Part shown: positions 39,007 to 47,205 of the stretch, piece by piece
Layout: each line of letters starts with the position of its first letter
How positions within the stretch are numbered: position 1 is the first letter of the stretch
Assembly: GCA_013203465.1 (NCBI GenBank)
Contig: JABMNR010000043.1
Coordinates: forward strand, 1 to 64,000
Source: Alphaproteobacteria bacterium
GTDB lineage: Bacteria; Pseudomonadota; Alphaproteobacteria; Thalassobaculales; Thalassobaculaceae
Direction: 5' to 3'
Length of the DNA stretch: 64,000 bases
Made by a program: the position numbers and the translations under genes
Notes under the pieces: model-generated
The model's database searches: none
Seen by the model: the letters and a program-made list of their open reading frames with translations, nothing else
What the model was told of the DNA's origin: nothing

Positions 39007-40503
39007 ATGAACATCCACACCCCCGCACCGGTCGCCGAGGCCATTGGCCAGTTGAAACAGACGCTTGGCCCGAAGGGGTGGCTTGAGGAGGAGTCCGACA
39101 CGCTCAAGTACCGCTCCGACTGGCGTGGGGGACACATCGGTGAGGCGTTGGGGGTGGCGCGGCCAGGCTCGACGGACGCGGTGTCGGCGGTGGTGCGGAT
39201 TTGCCATGGCGCCGGGATCGCGATCACGCCGCAAGGCGGCAACACAGGGTTGGTCCTGGGCTCGATCCCGACCGAAAGACGGCCGTCGATCGTGTTGTCG
39301 CTTGATCGGATGACGACGATCCGCTCGCTCGACGCCGATAATTTCGCCCTGGTCGCGGAGGCGGGATGCATCATCAAACAGGTGCAGAATGCCGCCGCCG
39401 AGGTTGGGCGGCTTTATCCGTTGTCGCTGGCATCGGAGGGCAGCTCGACCGTCGGCGGTACGCTGTCGACCAACGCCGGCGGCAACAACACCATCCGGTT
39501 CGGCAACGCCCGCGAACAGGTATTGGGCCTGGAAGTGGTGCTGGCCGACGGCACGGTGATCGATGGGCTGAACACCTTGCGCAAGAACAACACCGGCTAT
39601 GACCTCAAGCAGTTGTTTATCGGCGCCGAGGGCACGCTGGGGGTGATCACGGCGGCGGCCATGCGCCTGATGCCGTTGCCCCGGGTGCGAGAGACCGCGT
39701 TGCTGGCGGTGCCGGATCCGGAGGCGGCACAGACGTTACTGGCGCGCGCGCGGGAGCTGTCGGGCTTCCCTCGGGCGCACTGAACACCTGTACGAGAGAC
39801 GTTACTGGCGCGCGCGCGGGAGCTGTCGGGCGACACGGTGCTGGCCTACGAGCTGATGCCACGCATGTGCTTCGACCTCGTGCTTGAGCATATCGACGGC
39901 GCGGTCGATCCGTTGGACACGCCCTCGCCATGGTACGTGCTGATCGAGATGGCGACCTCGTCCGAGATCGACGATCTGCGCGGCAAGCTGGAAGCGATCC
40001 TGACCGAGGCGATGGAGGCCGGCTTGGTGACCGATGGCGTGATCGCCGAGAGCGAGGCCCAGCGCGCCGCGATCTGGCGCATTCGCGAGGAGCAGGCCGA
40101 GGCGGGACGAAAGGCAGGCGGGTCGATCTCCTGCGATGTCTCGGTGCCGGTCAGCCGGGTGGCGGCGTTCCTGGCGGCATGCCGCGCGATGCTGGAAGAG
40201 GCGTTGCCTGGGGTACGGCTCAACGCCTTTGGCCATATGGGCGACGGCAACATCCACTACGGCATCCGCCAACCCGAAGGCATGGACGGCGGTGCCTGGC
40301 ACCAGCGGGCGCCGGAGCTCTCGGATCAAGTCAGCGCATTGTGCGCCGAGTTTGGTGGCAGCTTCTCGGCCGAGCACGGGATTGGCGCGTTGAAGCGCGA
40401 GGATTTCCGGCGCTACGTTCCGGAAGCGCGAGTGGCGTTGATGCGCGCGGTCAAGCAGGCCCTCGACCCCGATGACACGATGAACCCGGGCAAGATTTTT
40501 TAG
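39007..40503 (+). pseudogene. FAD-linked oxidase (GlcD type) interrupted by a 66-bp insertion with a stop
   Basis: Without the insertion this gene would encode a 476-residue D-2-hydroxy-acid dehydrogenase-like flavoprotein. The N-terminal piece has ITPQGGNTGLVLGS and GGTLSTNAGGNNTIRFG (FAD binding) and ends DLKQLFIGAEGTLGVIT plus a short tail. The C-terminal piece has NAFGHMGDGNIHYG and ends MNPGKIF. The reading frame is kept across the insertion, but TGA at 39781-39783 stops it after 258 codons. A GTG at 39838 could restart the second half without a convincing ribosome site. Either a recent inactivation or a sequence artefact. It is related to the intact gene at 9832-11238. Confidence 0.85.
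39731..39831. repeat. 35-bp direct repeat flanking 31-bp filler
   Basis: An identical 35-bp sequence occurs at 39731-39765 and 39797-39831, separated by 31 bp that does not match the oxidase family and contains TGA in frame. The whole added length is 66 bp, a multiple of three. Removing one repeat plus the filler restores an uninterrupted gene. Confidence 0.95.
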
Positions 40504-40604
40504 CCACCCGGGTGCTCATGACTTTCTAACACCGGTGCGGGCGGGCACTTTGAGTGTCGCCGGGCTGAGTTCATCCTGCGCCGCGGTAGCGGGAAGAGTA
40601 ATGG

Positions 40605-41813
40605 TTACCGTGGTGCCGGTGCCAAGCTGAGCTGCCCGCCGTTGAGTTCCACGAACCGTCGCGCCACGCCGAGCCCCAGCCCGCGGTCTGACCGGGCAAT
40701 TCGGGACTCCAGCGAGCGCCCCAAGCTGCGGCGCTGATAGGGATCGAACGCGCGCGCGATTTGTTCCTCGGTCATGCCGGCGCCATCATCGCGCACGGTG
40801 ATCTCACCCGAACCATCGGGCTTCTGGGCTACCGTGAGGCCGACCACGCCGTTGTCCGAGCCGTGTTTCAGCGCGTGGCCGATCACGTTGATCAGCGCCT
40901 GACGGATTGTCCTGCGGTCGAGCGTCGATGCGGGCCGTTCCAGGAACGCCACCTCAAACCGAATACCTCGTGTGTGGGCGAGCGTGCCAAGCATACGCAT
41001 CGCATCGGTAATCAAGTCGTGGAGGTCAACCGTCTCGACGTGAAGCCGGAGCGCGCCTTCCTCCAACATGCCAAGGTCGAGAAGATCGTTGATCATGCTC
41101 AGCAGATGGGTGCCGCTTTCGGCAATGGTTGCGGCCGCGTCGTGATAGGCGTGTGGCAACGGGCCATAGATTTCATGCTGAAGCATTCCCGCGAAGCCGA
41201 TCACGGCATTCAAGGGAGTGCGTAGCTCGTGACTCATATGGGCGAGAAAATCGGCCTTCGCCAGTTCGGACGATTCGGCGCGCTCGGTGGCATCGGTCAG
41301 CTCGGCGAGAGCTTGTCGGCTGGCCCGCCGGGCCTCCATCATCCAGGTCGCCAACGCCGCCAGGTCTTCCAGTGTTGCCCGTTGATCCTTGTCCAAGGCC
41401 ATGGCGCGCGGGGCGATCACACAGAGCACGCCGACACGGTGCCCGCTGCTGAGGATCAAGGGGGCGCCGGCATAGAAGCGGATATGCGGCGCTCCGGTGA
41501 CGTGCGGGCTATCCGCGAAGCGCGGGTCGGCGGCGGCATCGGTGATCTCGAAGACGGTGTCGTCGTGAATGGCGTGATCGCAAAAGCTATGGTCACGCCA
41601 TGTTTCTGAGACACCGACCAGGCCAACATTGGCTTTGAACCATAGCCGGTCGCGGTCGATCAGGCTGATCAGAGAAATCGGCGTGCCGCAAACCCGCGCG
41701 GCGATCTGTGCCAACCGGTCGAGATCGGGGTCGTTTGGGGTGTCGAGTACATCAAGCGCGGCCAAAGCGGCCAACCGAGCGGACTCATCCTGTATGGAAA
41801 AAATGGGCGGCAT
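40605..41813 (-). CDS. GAF-domain sensor histidine kinase with shifted C-terminus
   Basis: A 402-residue cytoplasmic histidine kinase. A GAF domain spans about 1-150 (RLAQIAARVCGTPISLISLID onward), the HisKA helix has the phosphoacceptor in FLAHMSHELRTPLNAVIG near 193, and the ATPase domain has VRDDGAGM and GLGLGVARRFVELNGG. The frame then ends LSLAPAPR. Another frame over the next bases reads GTGTTVTITLP, which is the missing final ATP-lid block, and runs on to a stop at 40516. So a deletion near 40612-40630 has probably shifted the end. The N box also has His for a usual Asn (VIGHALKHG). No response regulator is adjacent. Confidence 0.85.
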   Translation of the reverse strand: MPPIFSIQDESARLAALAALDVLDTPNDPDLDRLAQIAARVCGTPISLISLIDRDRLWFKANVGLVGVSETWRDHSFCDHAIHDDTVFEITDAAADPRFADSPHVTGAPHIRFYAGAPLILSSGHRVGVLCVIAPRAMALDKDQRATLEDLAALATWMMEARRASRQALAELTDATERAESSELAKADFLAHMSHELRTPLNAVIGFAGMLQHEIYGPLPHAYHDAAATIAESGTHLLSMINDLLDLGMLEEGALRLHVETVDLHDLITDAMRMLGTLAHTRGIRFEVAFLERPASTLDRRTIRQALINVIGHALKHGSDNGVVGLTVAQKPDGSGEITVRDDGAGMTEEQIARAFDPYQRRSLGRSLESRIARSDRGLGLGVARRFVELNGGQLSLAPAPR

Positions 41814-41913
41814 CGGTAGTGTTTCTCACTAATTGCAAGCCTGATTCTCAAGCTTTGCCCGTTACTCATTGACTTCAAAGGATAACACTCTTTTATGCAG
41901 TTGTCGAATGGGC

Positions 41914-43104
41914 TCATTGCGCTGCCACAAGGCGGCGCGACCCGGGTAGCCACGCGACGGCCAAGGCGATGGCCGCGGCGCAGCCGGCGCAGATCAGGAA
42001 CAGTGTCGCGAACCCGCCGCTCTCGCCCTTGCCATGCAGGCCCGAAATCACGGGTACCACCGTCGCGGCCACGGCGAAGGACAGCACGTACTTGACGGCG
42101 TAGACCCGGCCGCGCCAGTGCTCCGGCGTGTTGCGGGCGACCAGTGTGTCGGTGATCGGAATCTGCCCGAACACCAGCATCATCATGGCCAGCGCCGTTG
42201 CCAGCATGACCGAACCCGTCGCCTCGGCGGCGAGCAGGAAGACGACCACATCTCCACCGGCCAGCAGCAGGAAGATCATCTTGATCGAGTATCGGTCGAT
42301 CAAATGGCCGACCACGACCTGGGTGAAGGCCGCGCCCGCGAACACCAGGGCAATTAGCGAGCCGGCCTGGGCGGCGCCGTCGGACAGAGCCATGACCCGC
42401 TCGTCGAACACCTTGGGCAGCGCGATGGTCGTGGCATTGAAGATGAACCCGCCGATCGCCGTGGCAATGAACACCACGGCCAAGATTCGCTTCCACTCAT
42501 CACTTGGCGCGGCGCCGGCCTTGCGCGCGGCGATCCCGGCATCGGTCGCCGCTTGGCCGGTGACGCTGCGGCAATGCAGAACCCACAGCATCCCAATGGC
42601 CATGGCGACCAGCCCTGGCACCACGAAGGCCACGCGCCAACCGAACTGTTCGCACAGGGATGCCGCCAGCAAGGGGGCCGCCGCCACACCCATATTGCCC
42701 CATACCCCGTTGATCCCCAGCCGCTTGCCCACCATGCCGCCGCCGTGGCTGACCATGGCGATACCCACCGGATGGTAGATCGCGGCGAACATGCCGATCA
42801 CGAACAGGCCGAGAGCGATTTGCCAGGGCCCGGATGCCAACCCCGTCACCACGGTCGCCGCCCCGATGCCCAGGAAGAACACGGCAAGCATGTTCTCCCG
42901 GCTCCACCGGTCGGCAAGCCAGCCGGCCGGAAGCGAGAAGGCGCCGAAGGCGATGAACCCGCCGGTGGCGAGTACTAGGGTTTCGCCGTAACTCGCACCC
43001 ATTTCCAACGCCATGAAGACCGCCGCGGTTGGAAAGATCAGCATCAGCAGATGATCGACGCTGTGACCGAGATTCAAGAACAGGAACCGGGTGTTGGGGC
43101 GCAT
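41914..43104 (-). CDS. MFS transporter
   Basis: A 396-residue, twelve-helix major facilitator superfamily protein. The segment GHSVDHLLMLIFPTAAVFMALEMG forms helix 1, AGWLADRWSRENMLAVF is the signature loop between helices 2 and 3, and GHLIDRYSIKMIFLL is its counterpart in the second half. Substrate unknown. The start at 43104 (MRPNTRF) was chosen; a longer form adding 11 residues is possible. It is divergent from an AraC-type regulator with 78 bp between, which likely controls it. Confidence 0.88.
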   Translation of the reverse strand: MRPNTRFLFLNLGHSVDHLLMLIFPTAAVFMALEMGASYGETLVLATGGFIAFGAFSLPAGWLADRWSRENMLAVFFLGIGAATVVTGLASGPWQIALGLFVIGMFAAIYHPVGIAMVSHGGGMVGKRLGINGVWGNMGVAAAPLLAASLCEQFGWRVAFVVPGLVAMAIGMLWVLHCRSVTGQAATDAGIAARKAGAAPSDEWKRILAVVFIATAIGGFIFNATTIALPKVFDERVMALSDGAAQAGSLIALVFAGAAFTQVVVGHLIDRYSIKMIFLLLAGGDVVVFLLAAEATGSVMLATALAMMMLVFGQIPITDTLVARNTPEHWRGRVYAVKYVLSFAVAATVVPVISGLHGKGESGGFATLFLICAGCAAAIALAVAWLPGSRRLVAAQ

Positions 43105-43182
43105 GGGAGGTATCTCCAAGCTACGGAATGCAATCATGATGCGCCTTGCGGCGCCTTCCGGCTTTCGACATTATGCCAAAAG

Positions 43183-43992
43183 ATGTTTCAGGACAGACAT
43201 ATCGACATTGGCCGTCCCAGCATGGCGGTCCAGGATCGCCAACACTGGCCCAAGGCGATCGTCGGTTATGCGGCCGATTATCCGCGCGGACATACGACCG
43301 GTCGGCACTGCCACGAACGAGACCAGTTGGTGCACGGCGAGAGCGGGCTGCTGACGATGCGCGCCGACCACGGCGCCTGGGTCGTGCCGCCGGGATACGC
43401 GGTATGGGTGCCGGCGGGGGTGGTACACGAGGTGCGAGCCGCCACGGTGGCGGCGTTCCGTACGCTCTATCTCCGAGAGGACGCGGGTGTGCTGGTTGGG
43501 TCCCGTTGCCGCGTTGTGCGGGTGCCGTCCTTGGTGCGCGAGCTGATCGGCCGGGTGTGCCAGCTTTCGGCCGACTATCCGATCACGGGCCCGGAAGCAC
43601 GGCTGGTGGCGGTTTTGACCGATGAGCTGGCCACTCTGCCGCCGGCGCCGCTTGATCTGCCAATGCCGGGCGATCGGCGGGCGGCGGGTGTTGCCGACGC
43701 TCTGCTGGCGACACCCGCCGATAACCGCGATTTGGCTGCCTGGGGTCGGCTCGTTGGCGCCAGCGCGCGCACACTCGCGCGTCTGTTTCAGCGCGATTGC
43801 GGCATGAGCTTCGGGCACTGGCGGCAACGGCGCCGGCTGTTGGCGGCGTTGGAACGCCTGGCCGCCGGCGAAGCGGTGACCACGGTCGCGCTCGACCTCG
43901 GCTATGCCAGTCCCAGCGCTTTCATTGTCATGTTCCGCCGCGCCTTGGGCGTGGCGCCGACACGATATCTGGGGGAGATGGGTGGGCCATGA
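43183..43992 (+). CDS. AraC family transcriptional regulator with cupin sensor
   Basis: A 269-residue regulator. The N-terminal cupin-like sensing domain includes HCHERDQLVHGESG and YAVWVPAGVVHEV. The C-terminal double helix-turn-helix runs from LAAWGRLVGASARTLARLF to LDLGYASPSAFIVMFRRALGVAPTRYL, the standard AraC ending. The start is uncertain between 43183 and 43222, as neither has a clear ribosome site. Its stop overlaps the ATG of the downstream amidohydrolase (ATGA), and it is divergent from an MFS gene. Those two are its likely targets. Confidence 0.9.
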   Translation: MFQDRHIDIGRPSMAVQDRQHWPKAIVGYAADYPRGHTTGRHCHERDQLVHGESGLLTMRADHGAWVVPPGYAVWVPAGVVHEVRAATVAAFRTLYLREDAGVLVGSRCRVVRVPSLVRELIGRVCQLSADYPITGPEARLVAVLTDELATLPPAPLDLPMPGDRRAAGVADALLATPADNRDLAAWGRLVGASARTLARLFQRDCGMSFGHWRQRRRLLAALERLAAGEAVTTVALDLGYASPSAFIVMFRRALGVAPTRYLGEMGGP

Positions 43993-45200
43993 ACGCGCGA
44001 TCCGCGAAAGAGGTGGTGTTTCGCGGCGGCCGTCTGGCCGATGGCCGTCTGGTCGACCTGACGGTGCGCGACGGGGTGGTTCACGTGGTTCAGGCGGCAA
44101 TACCGTCATCTCCCGATGACGAGGATTTGTGCGGCCTACTGTTGCTGCCGGCATTGGTCGACGGCCATGTTCATCTGGACAAAACCTTCCTTGGCTTGCC
44201 GTGGCGGTCGCATCGCGCCGGGCCGACCGTGCGCCACCGGATCGAGGCGGAGAAGGCAGGGCGGGGCGATCTGGGTTTGTCGGTTGAACGTCGGGCCCTG
44301 AATTTCCTTGATCGGGCGCTATCGCGCGGCACCGTGGCGTTGCGCAGTCATGTCGACATCGATCCGGCCTGCAAACTGGACCATCTGCACGGCGTCATGG
44401 CGGCGCGTGAAGCGCGGCGTGGCCGAATCGACGTGCAACTCGTGGCGTTTCCGCAGTCGGGGCTGCTGACCGCGCCGGGTGTGAGTGATCTGCTGGACGC
44501 GGCCTTGCGCGAAGGCGTGGAGTTGGTTGGTGGTATTGACCCGATCGGTGTCGATGGTGATCTGGATGGACACCTGGATGCGGTATTTGGCCTGGCCGAG
44601 CGTCACGGTGTCGGCGTCGACATCCATCTGCACGATCCAGGATACCAAGGTGCCTTGGAGTTGCGTGCGATCGCCGAGCGAACCCGTGTACTCGGTCTCG
44701 GCGGGCGGGTGACGGTCAGTCATGCCTTCGCGCTTGCCACGATCGACGCCAAAACGTTGGCGATCACCGCCGAGGCACTGGCGGTGGCTGGGGTGACGAT
44801 CCTGACCAACGGGCCGGGACCGACCCCGTTGATCCCGATCGAGACCTTGCGGGCGGCGGGTGTGGCCGTGGCGGCCGGGTCGGACAATGTGCGCGACGCC
44901 TGGTCGCCGTTCGGCAATGCCGACATGCTGGAACGCGCGATGCTGATCGCCTACCGCGCCGGCTTTCGCACCGACGAAGGGTTGGCCACGGCACTGGCAC
45001 TGGCCACAACAGCCTCGGCGACGATGATGGGGCGCCCGTCCCATGGCCTGGCTGTGGGACACGTCGCGGATTTCATCGCGGTGGATGCGGAGACACCCGC
45101 GGAGGCGGTGGTCGACCGGCCGCCGCGGGCGCTGGTGGTTAAGGCCGGACGCGTGGTCGCCCGGGACGGTTCGCTTGTCCGAGAGAACGTCAGCGCTTGA
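43989..45200 (+). CDS. amidohydrolase family protein, cytosine-deaminase-like
   Basis: A 403-residue metal-dependent hydrolase of the amidohydrolase superfamily, nearest in motif to cytosine deaminase and related deaminases. The metal-ligand strand is VDGHVHLDKTF near residue 60, further ligands lie in VGVDIHLHDPG and VTVSHAFAL, and the late Asp is in AAGSDNVRDAWSPFG. HVHLDKTF is a mark of this subgroup. It is translationally coupled to an AraC regulator and sits beside an MFS transporter, so it may deaminate or hydrolyse an imported nucleobase-like compound. Its 3' end overlaps the NIPSNAP gene by 11 bp on the opposite strand. Confidence 0.88.
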   Translation: MNARSAKEVVFRGGRLADGRLVDLTVRDGVVHVVQAAIPSSPDDEDLCGLLLLPALVDGHVHLDKTFLGLPWRSHRAGPTVRHRIEAEKAGRGDLGLSVERRALNFLDRALSRGTVALRSHVDIDPACKLDHLHGVMAAREARRGRIDVQLVAFPQSGLLTAPGVSDLLDAALREGVELVGGIDPIGVDGDLDGHLDAVFGLAERHGVGVDIHLHDPGYQGALELRAIAERTRVLGLGGRVTVSHAFALATIDAKTLAITAEALAVAGVTILTNGPGPTPLIPIETLRAAGVAVAAGSDNVRDAWSPFGNADMLERAMLIAYRAGFRTDEGLATALALATTASATMMGRPSHGLAVGHVADFIAVDAETPAEAVVDRPPRALVVKAGRVVARDGSLVRENVSA

Positions 45201-45513
45201 AGGGGTAGAAGTTCACGTCGTTGTAGAGCGCGTTCTCCTGAGCGGCCAACGCACCGAGTTTGGCGCTTTCCTGGGTGTAGGCGACCCAGTCCGGATCGGC
45301 CCACATCGCCGCGCGCTTGGCCTCACGGTCGCCGGCGCTCTCATAGGCCCAGATGTGAATGTAGGTGTTCGGATCACCGGTCTCGCATTTGGCGTACAGA
45401 ACCGGCTGGCCGAGATGCCGCGCTTGCGGCGCCTTGCCCATCCTTTCGTACACCTCCAGATGCTTGCCGATGGTGCCTGGCCGGCAGGTGTATTTGCGTA
45501 CGTCGAACAACAT
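45190..45513 (-). CDS. NIPSNAP family protein
   Basis: A 107-residue protein of the NIPSNAP family, small dimeric alpha/beta-barrel proteins without a settled role. The start MLFDVRKYTCRPGTIGKHL, the middle ETGDPNTYIHIWAYESAGDREAKRAAMWADPDW and the ending NDVNFYPFKR are family hallmarks (the long run is residues 50-82). A GGAGGAGA site precedes the start. It is convergent with the amidohydrolase and their coding ends overlap. These proteins are often near catabolic genes. Confidence 0.88.
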   Translation of the reverse strand: MLFDVRKYTCRPGTIGKHLEVYERMGKAPQARHLGQPVLYAKCETGDPNTYIHIWAYESAGDREAKRAAMWADPDWVAYTQESAKLGALAAQENALYNDVNFYPFKR

Positions 45514-45631
45514 GGTCGTCTCCTCCTGATGAGCGCGGTCGATATGGTGACCAAGCTTACCGCAGGAGGAGACGGCCGAAAGCCTATCGTTGCGGCACGG
45601 GATTGGTGCCGGACCGCTACAGCATCGTCGC

Positions 45632-47134
45632 CTAATCGAGCCGGGTGATGCGCCCTTCAACCTTGGACCCACCGGTGCCCTTGGCCTTGATGTAGTCGAT
45701 CACTTGCCCGGCCAGCAGACCGCCCGCGTCGCCGTCGACCAGCACCTTGGCCTTCTTGAACACCGCGTACCCGTCGCCGCCGCCGGCAACGTAGTCGTTG
45801 GTGGCCAGCGTATAGGTTCCTGCCGTATTGAGCGGTTTGCCACCCACCGTGACCTCGACGACCCGCGCGCCGGCCGGCTTGGAGGCGTCGTAACTGAAAA
45901 CCATGCCGGAGACTTGGGCGAACCGGCCGGCACCCTTTTCCACTTCGCTGACCCCGTTCTCAAGCACCGCGCGGAGCTGAGCCCCGGTCAACTCAAGCTT
46001 GACCGTCGAGTTGCCGAAGGGCAGCTCCGAGAGAATATCCTTACGGGTCAGTTCGGTGCCGGCGGCATAGACCTTGTCGCCGCGAATGCCGCCGCCATTG
46101 GCAATGCCGACATCGGCGCCGGTGGCGGCGCGTGAGGCATCGGCGACCAGATTACCAAAACCGGTTTCGACGCTTCGGATCGACGCGCGGCGGGTGTCGA
46201 GCTCGATGCTCGTTGAGCCGATCACTTGGCCGAGTTCCTTGTCCAACGTAGCGAGATATCCATCGACCTTGGCCTGAACCGTGGCGTCCGGTGTGGCGTT
46301 GCGGGTCGGGATAAGATCAAACGCCGGCGACCAGACCAAGCTTGTCTTACCGCGCTTCTCCACGCGATCGATGGTCAGCGTGACCTTGGCCACGAACTCG
46401 CCCTGCGAGCCGGCGGCGGCGGTCATGTCGCGGCCATCGTAAACCGTCCGAGCCAGATGGTCGTGACCACCCATCACCAAATCGACATCGCGCAGGGTTC
46501 GGGTCAACTCGCGGTCGAGGCCTTCGCCGCCATGGCTGAGCACGATGATGAAGTCGGCCCCCTGCGCCTTCAGCGCCGCGACCTCACGCTGGCCGGCCTC
46601 GGCGTAACTCGTGAAGGTCACGGTCGCGCCTGGGCTCGACAGGAAGATCGTCTCCGGCGTGGTCAGACCGATGATGCCGATCTTGTAGCCATCGATCTCC
46701 ACGAGTTGGGATCCGTCTAAGCCCGGGAACACCTTGCCGTTGACGAGGGTGTTGCTGGACATCCAGGGAAAGTCGGCCTCGGCCAGACGTTGTTTCAGCA
46801 CCTCGGGGCCAAAATCGAACTCGTGATTGCCGAGTGCTCCGTACTGGATGCCGACGGCTTCGCCGAGTTCGATCATGTGAGCGCCCTGGTCGATCCCGGA
46901 CATCAGCGAGGGCGAGATCATGTCACCGCCGAAGGTGACCAGAACGGCCGCGCCGTTTTCCGCGGCCTTGGCCTTCTCGGCTTTGATCACCGACGCCACA
47001 CGTCCGGCGCTGTCCATCTTGTCCCAATCATTGAGGTGCAGGATGATCAAATTGAGCGGCTTGGCCGCCAAGGGGGTGGTGAGCCATAGGACCGTGACGG
47101 TCAGCAGGAGCAAGGAGCGAAGAACGTGGCGCAT
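45632..47134 (-). CDS. periplasmic 5'-nucleotidase / metallophosphatase family protein
   Basis: A 500-residue exported member of the UshA/5'-nucleotidase family. A signal peptide (LLLLTVTVLWLTTPLAA) ends near residue 24. The metallophosphatase domain has GALGNHEFDFG near 100 and VLSHGGEGLD and MGGHDHLA later. The C-terminal 5'-nucleotidase domain has NGGGIRG near 345 and NDYVAGGGDGY near 450. Motif I reads LHLNDWDKM where HTNDxHG is usual, so one metal ligand appears changed. It has a strong AGGAGG site. It is 71 bp downstream of cobT. Confidence 0.88.
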   Translation of the reverse strand: MRHVLRSLLLLTVTVLWLTTPLAAKPLNLIILHLNDWDKMDSAGRVASVIKAEKAKAAENGAAVLVTFGGDMISPSLMSGIDQGAHMIELGEAVGIQYGALGNHEFDFGPEVLKQRLAEADFPWMSSNTLVNGKVFPGLDGSQLVEIDGYKIGIIGLTTPETIFLSSPGATVTFTSYAEAGQREVAALKAQGADFIIVLSHGGEGLDRELTRTLRDVDLVMGGHDHLARTVYDGRDMTAAAGSQGEFVAKVTLTIDRVEKRGKTSLVWSPAFDLIPTRNATPDATVQAKVDGYLATLDKELGQVIGSTSIELDTRRASIRSVETGFGNLVADASRAATGADVGIANGGGIRGDKVYAAGTELTRKDILSELPFGNSTVKLELTGAQLRAVLENGVSEVEKGAGRFAQVSGMVFSYDASKPAGARVVEVTVGGKPLNTAGTYTLATNDYVAGGGDGYAVFKKAKVLVDGDAGGLLAGQVIDYIKAKGTGGSKVEGRITRLD

Positions 47135-47205
47135 GGGTGAGCCTCCTATAATGAGAGCTCAAGCTTAGCGCTGTTTTGCGTTCTGTCGAAGGGTGGAATG
47201 CGCCC

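Noticed and set aside
39781-39783. TGA read as selenocysteine or by readthrough in the oxidase gene
   Set aside because: The codon lies inside inserted filler next to a direct repeat, and family members have no Cys or Sec there. An insertion is the simpler explanation.
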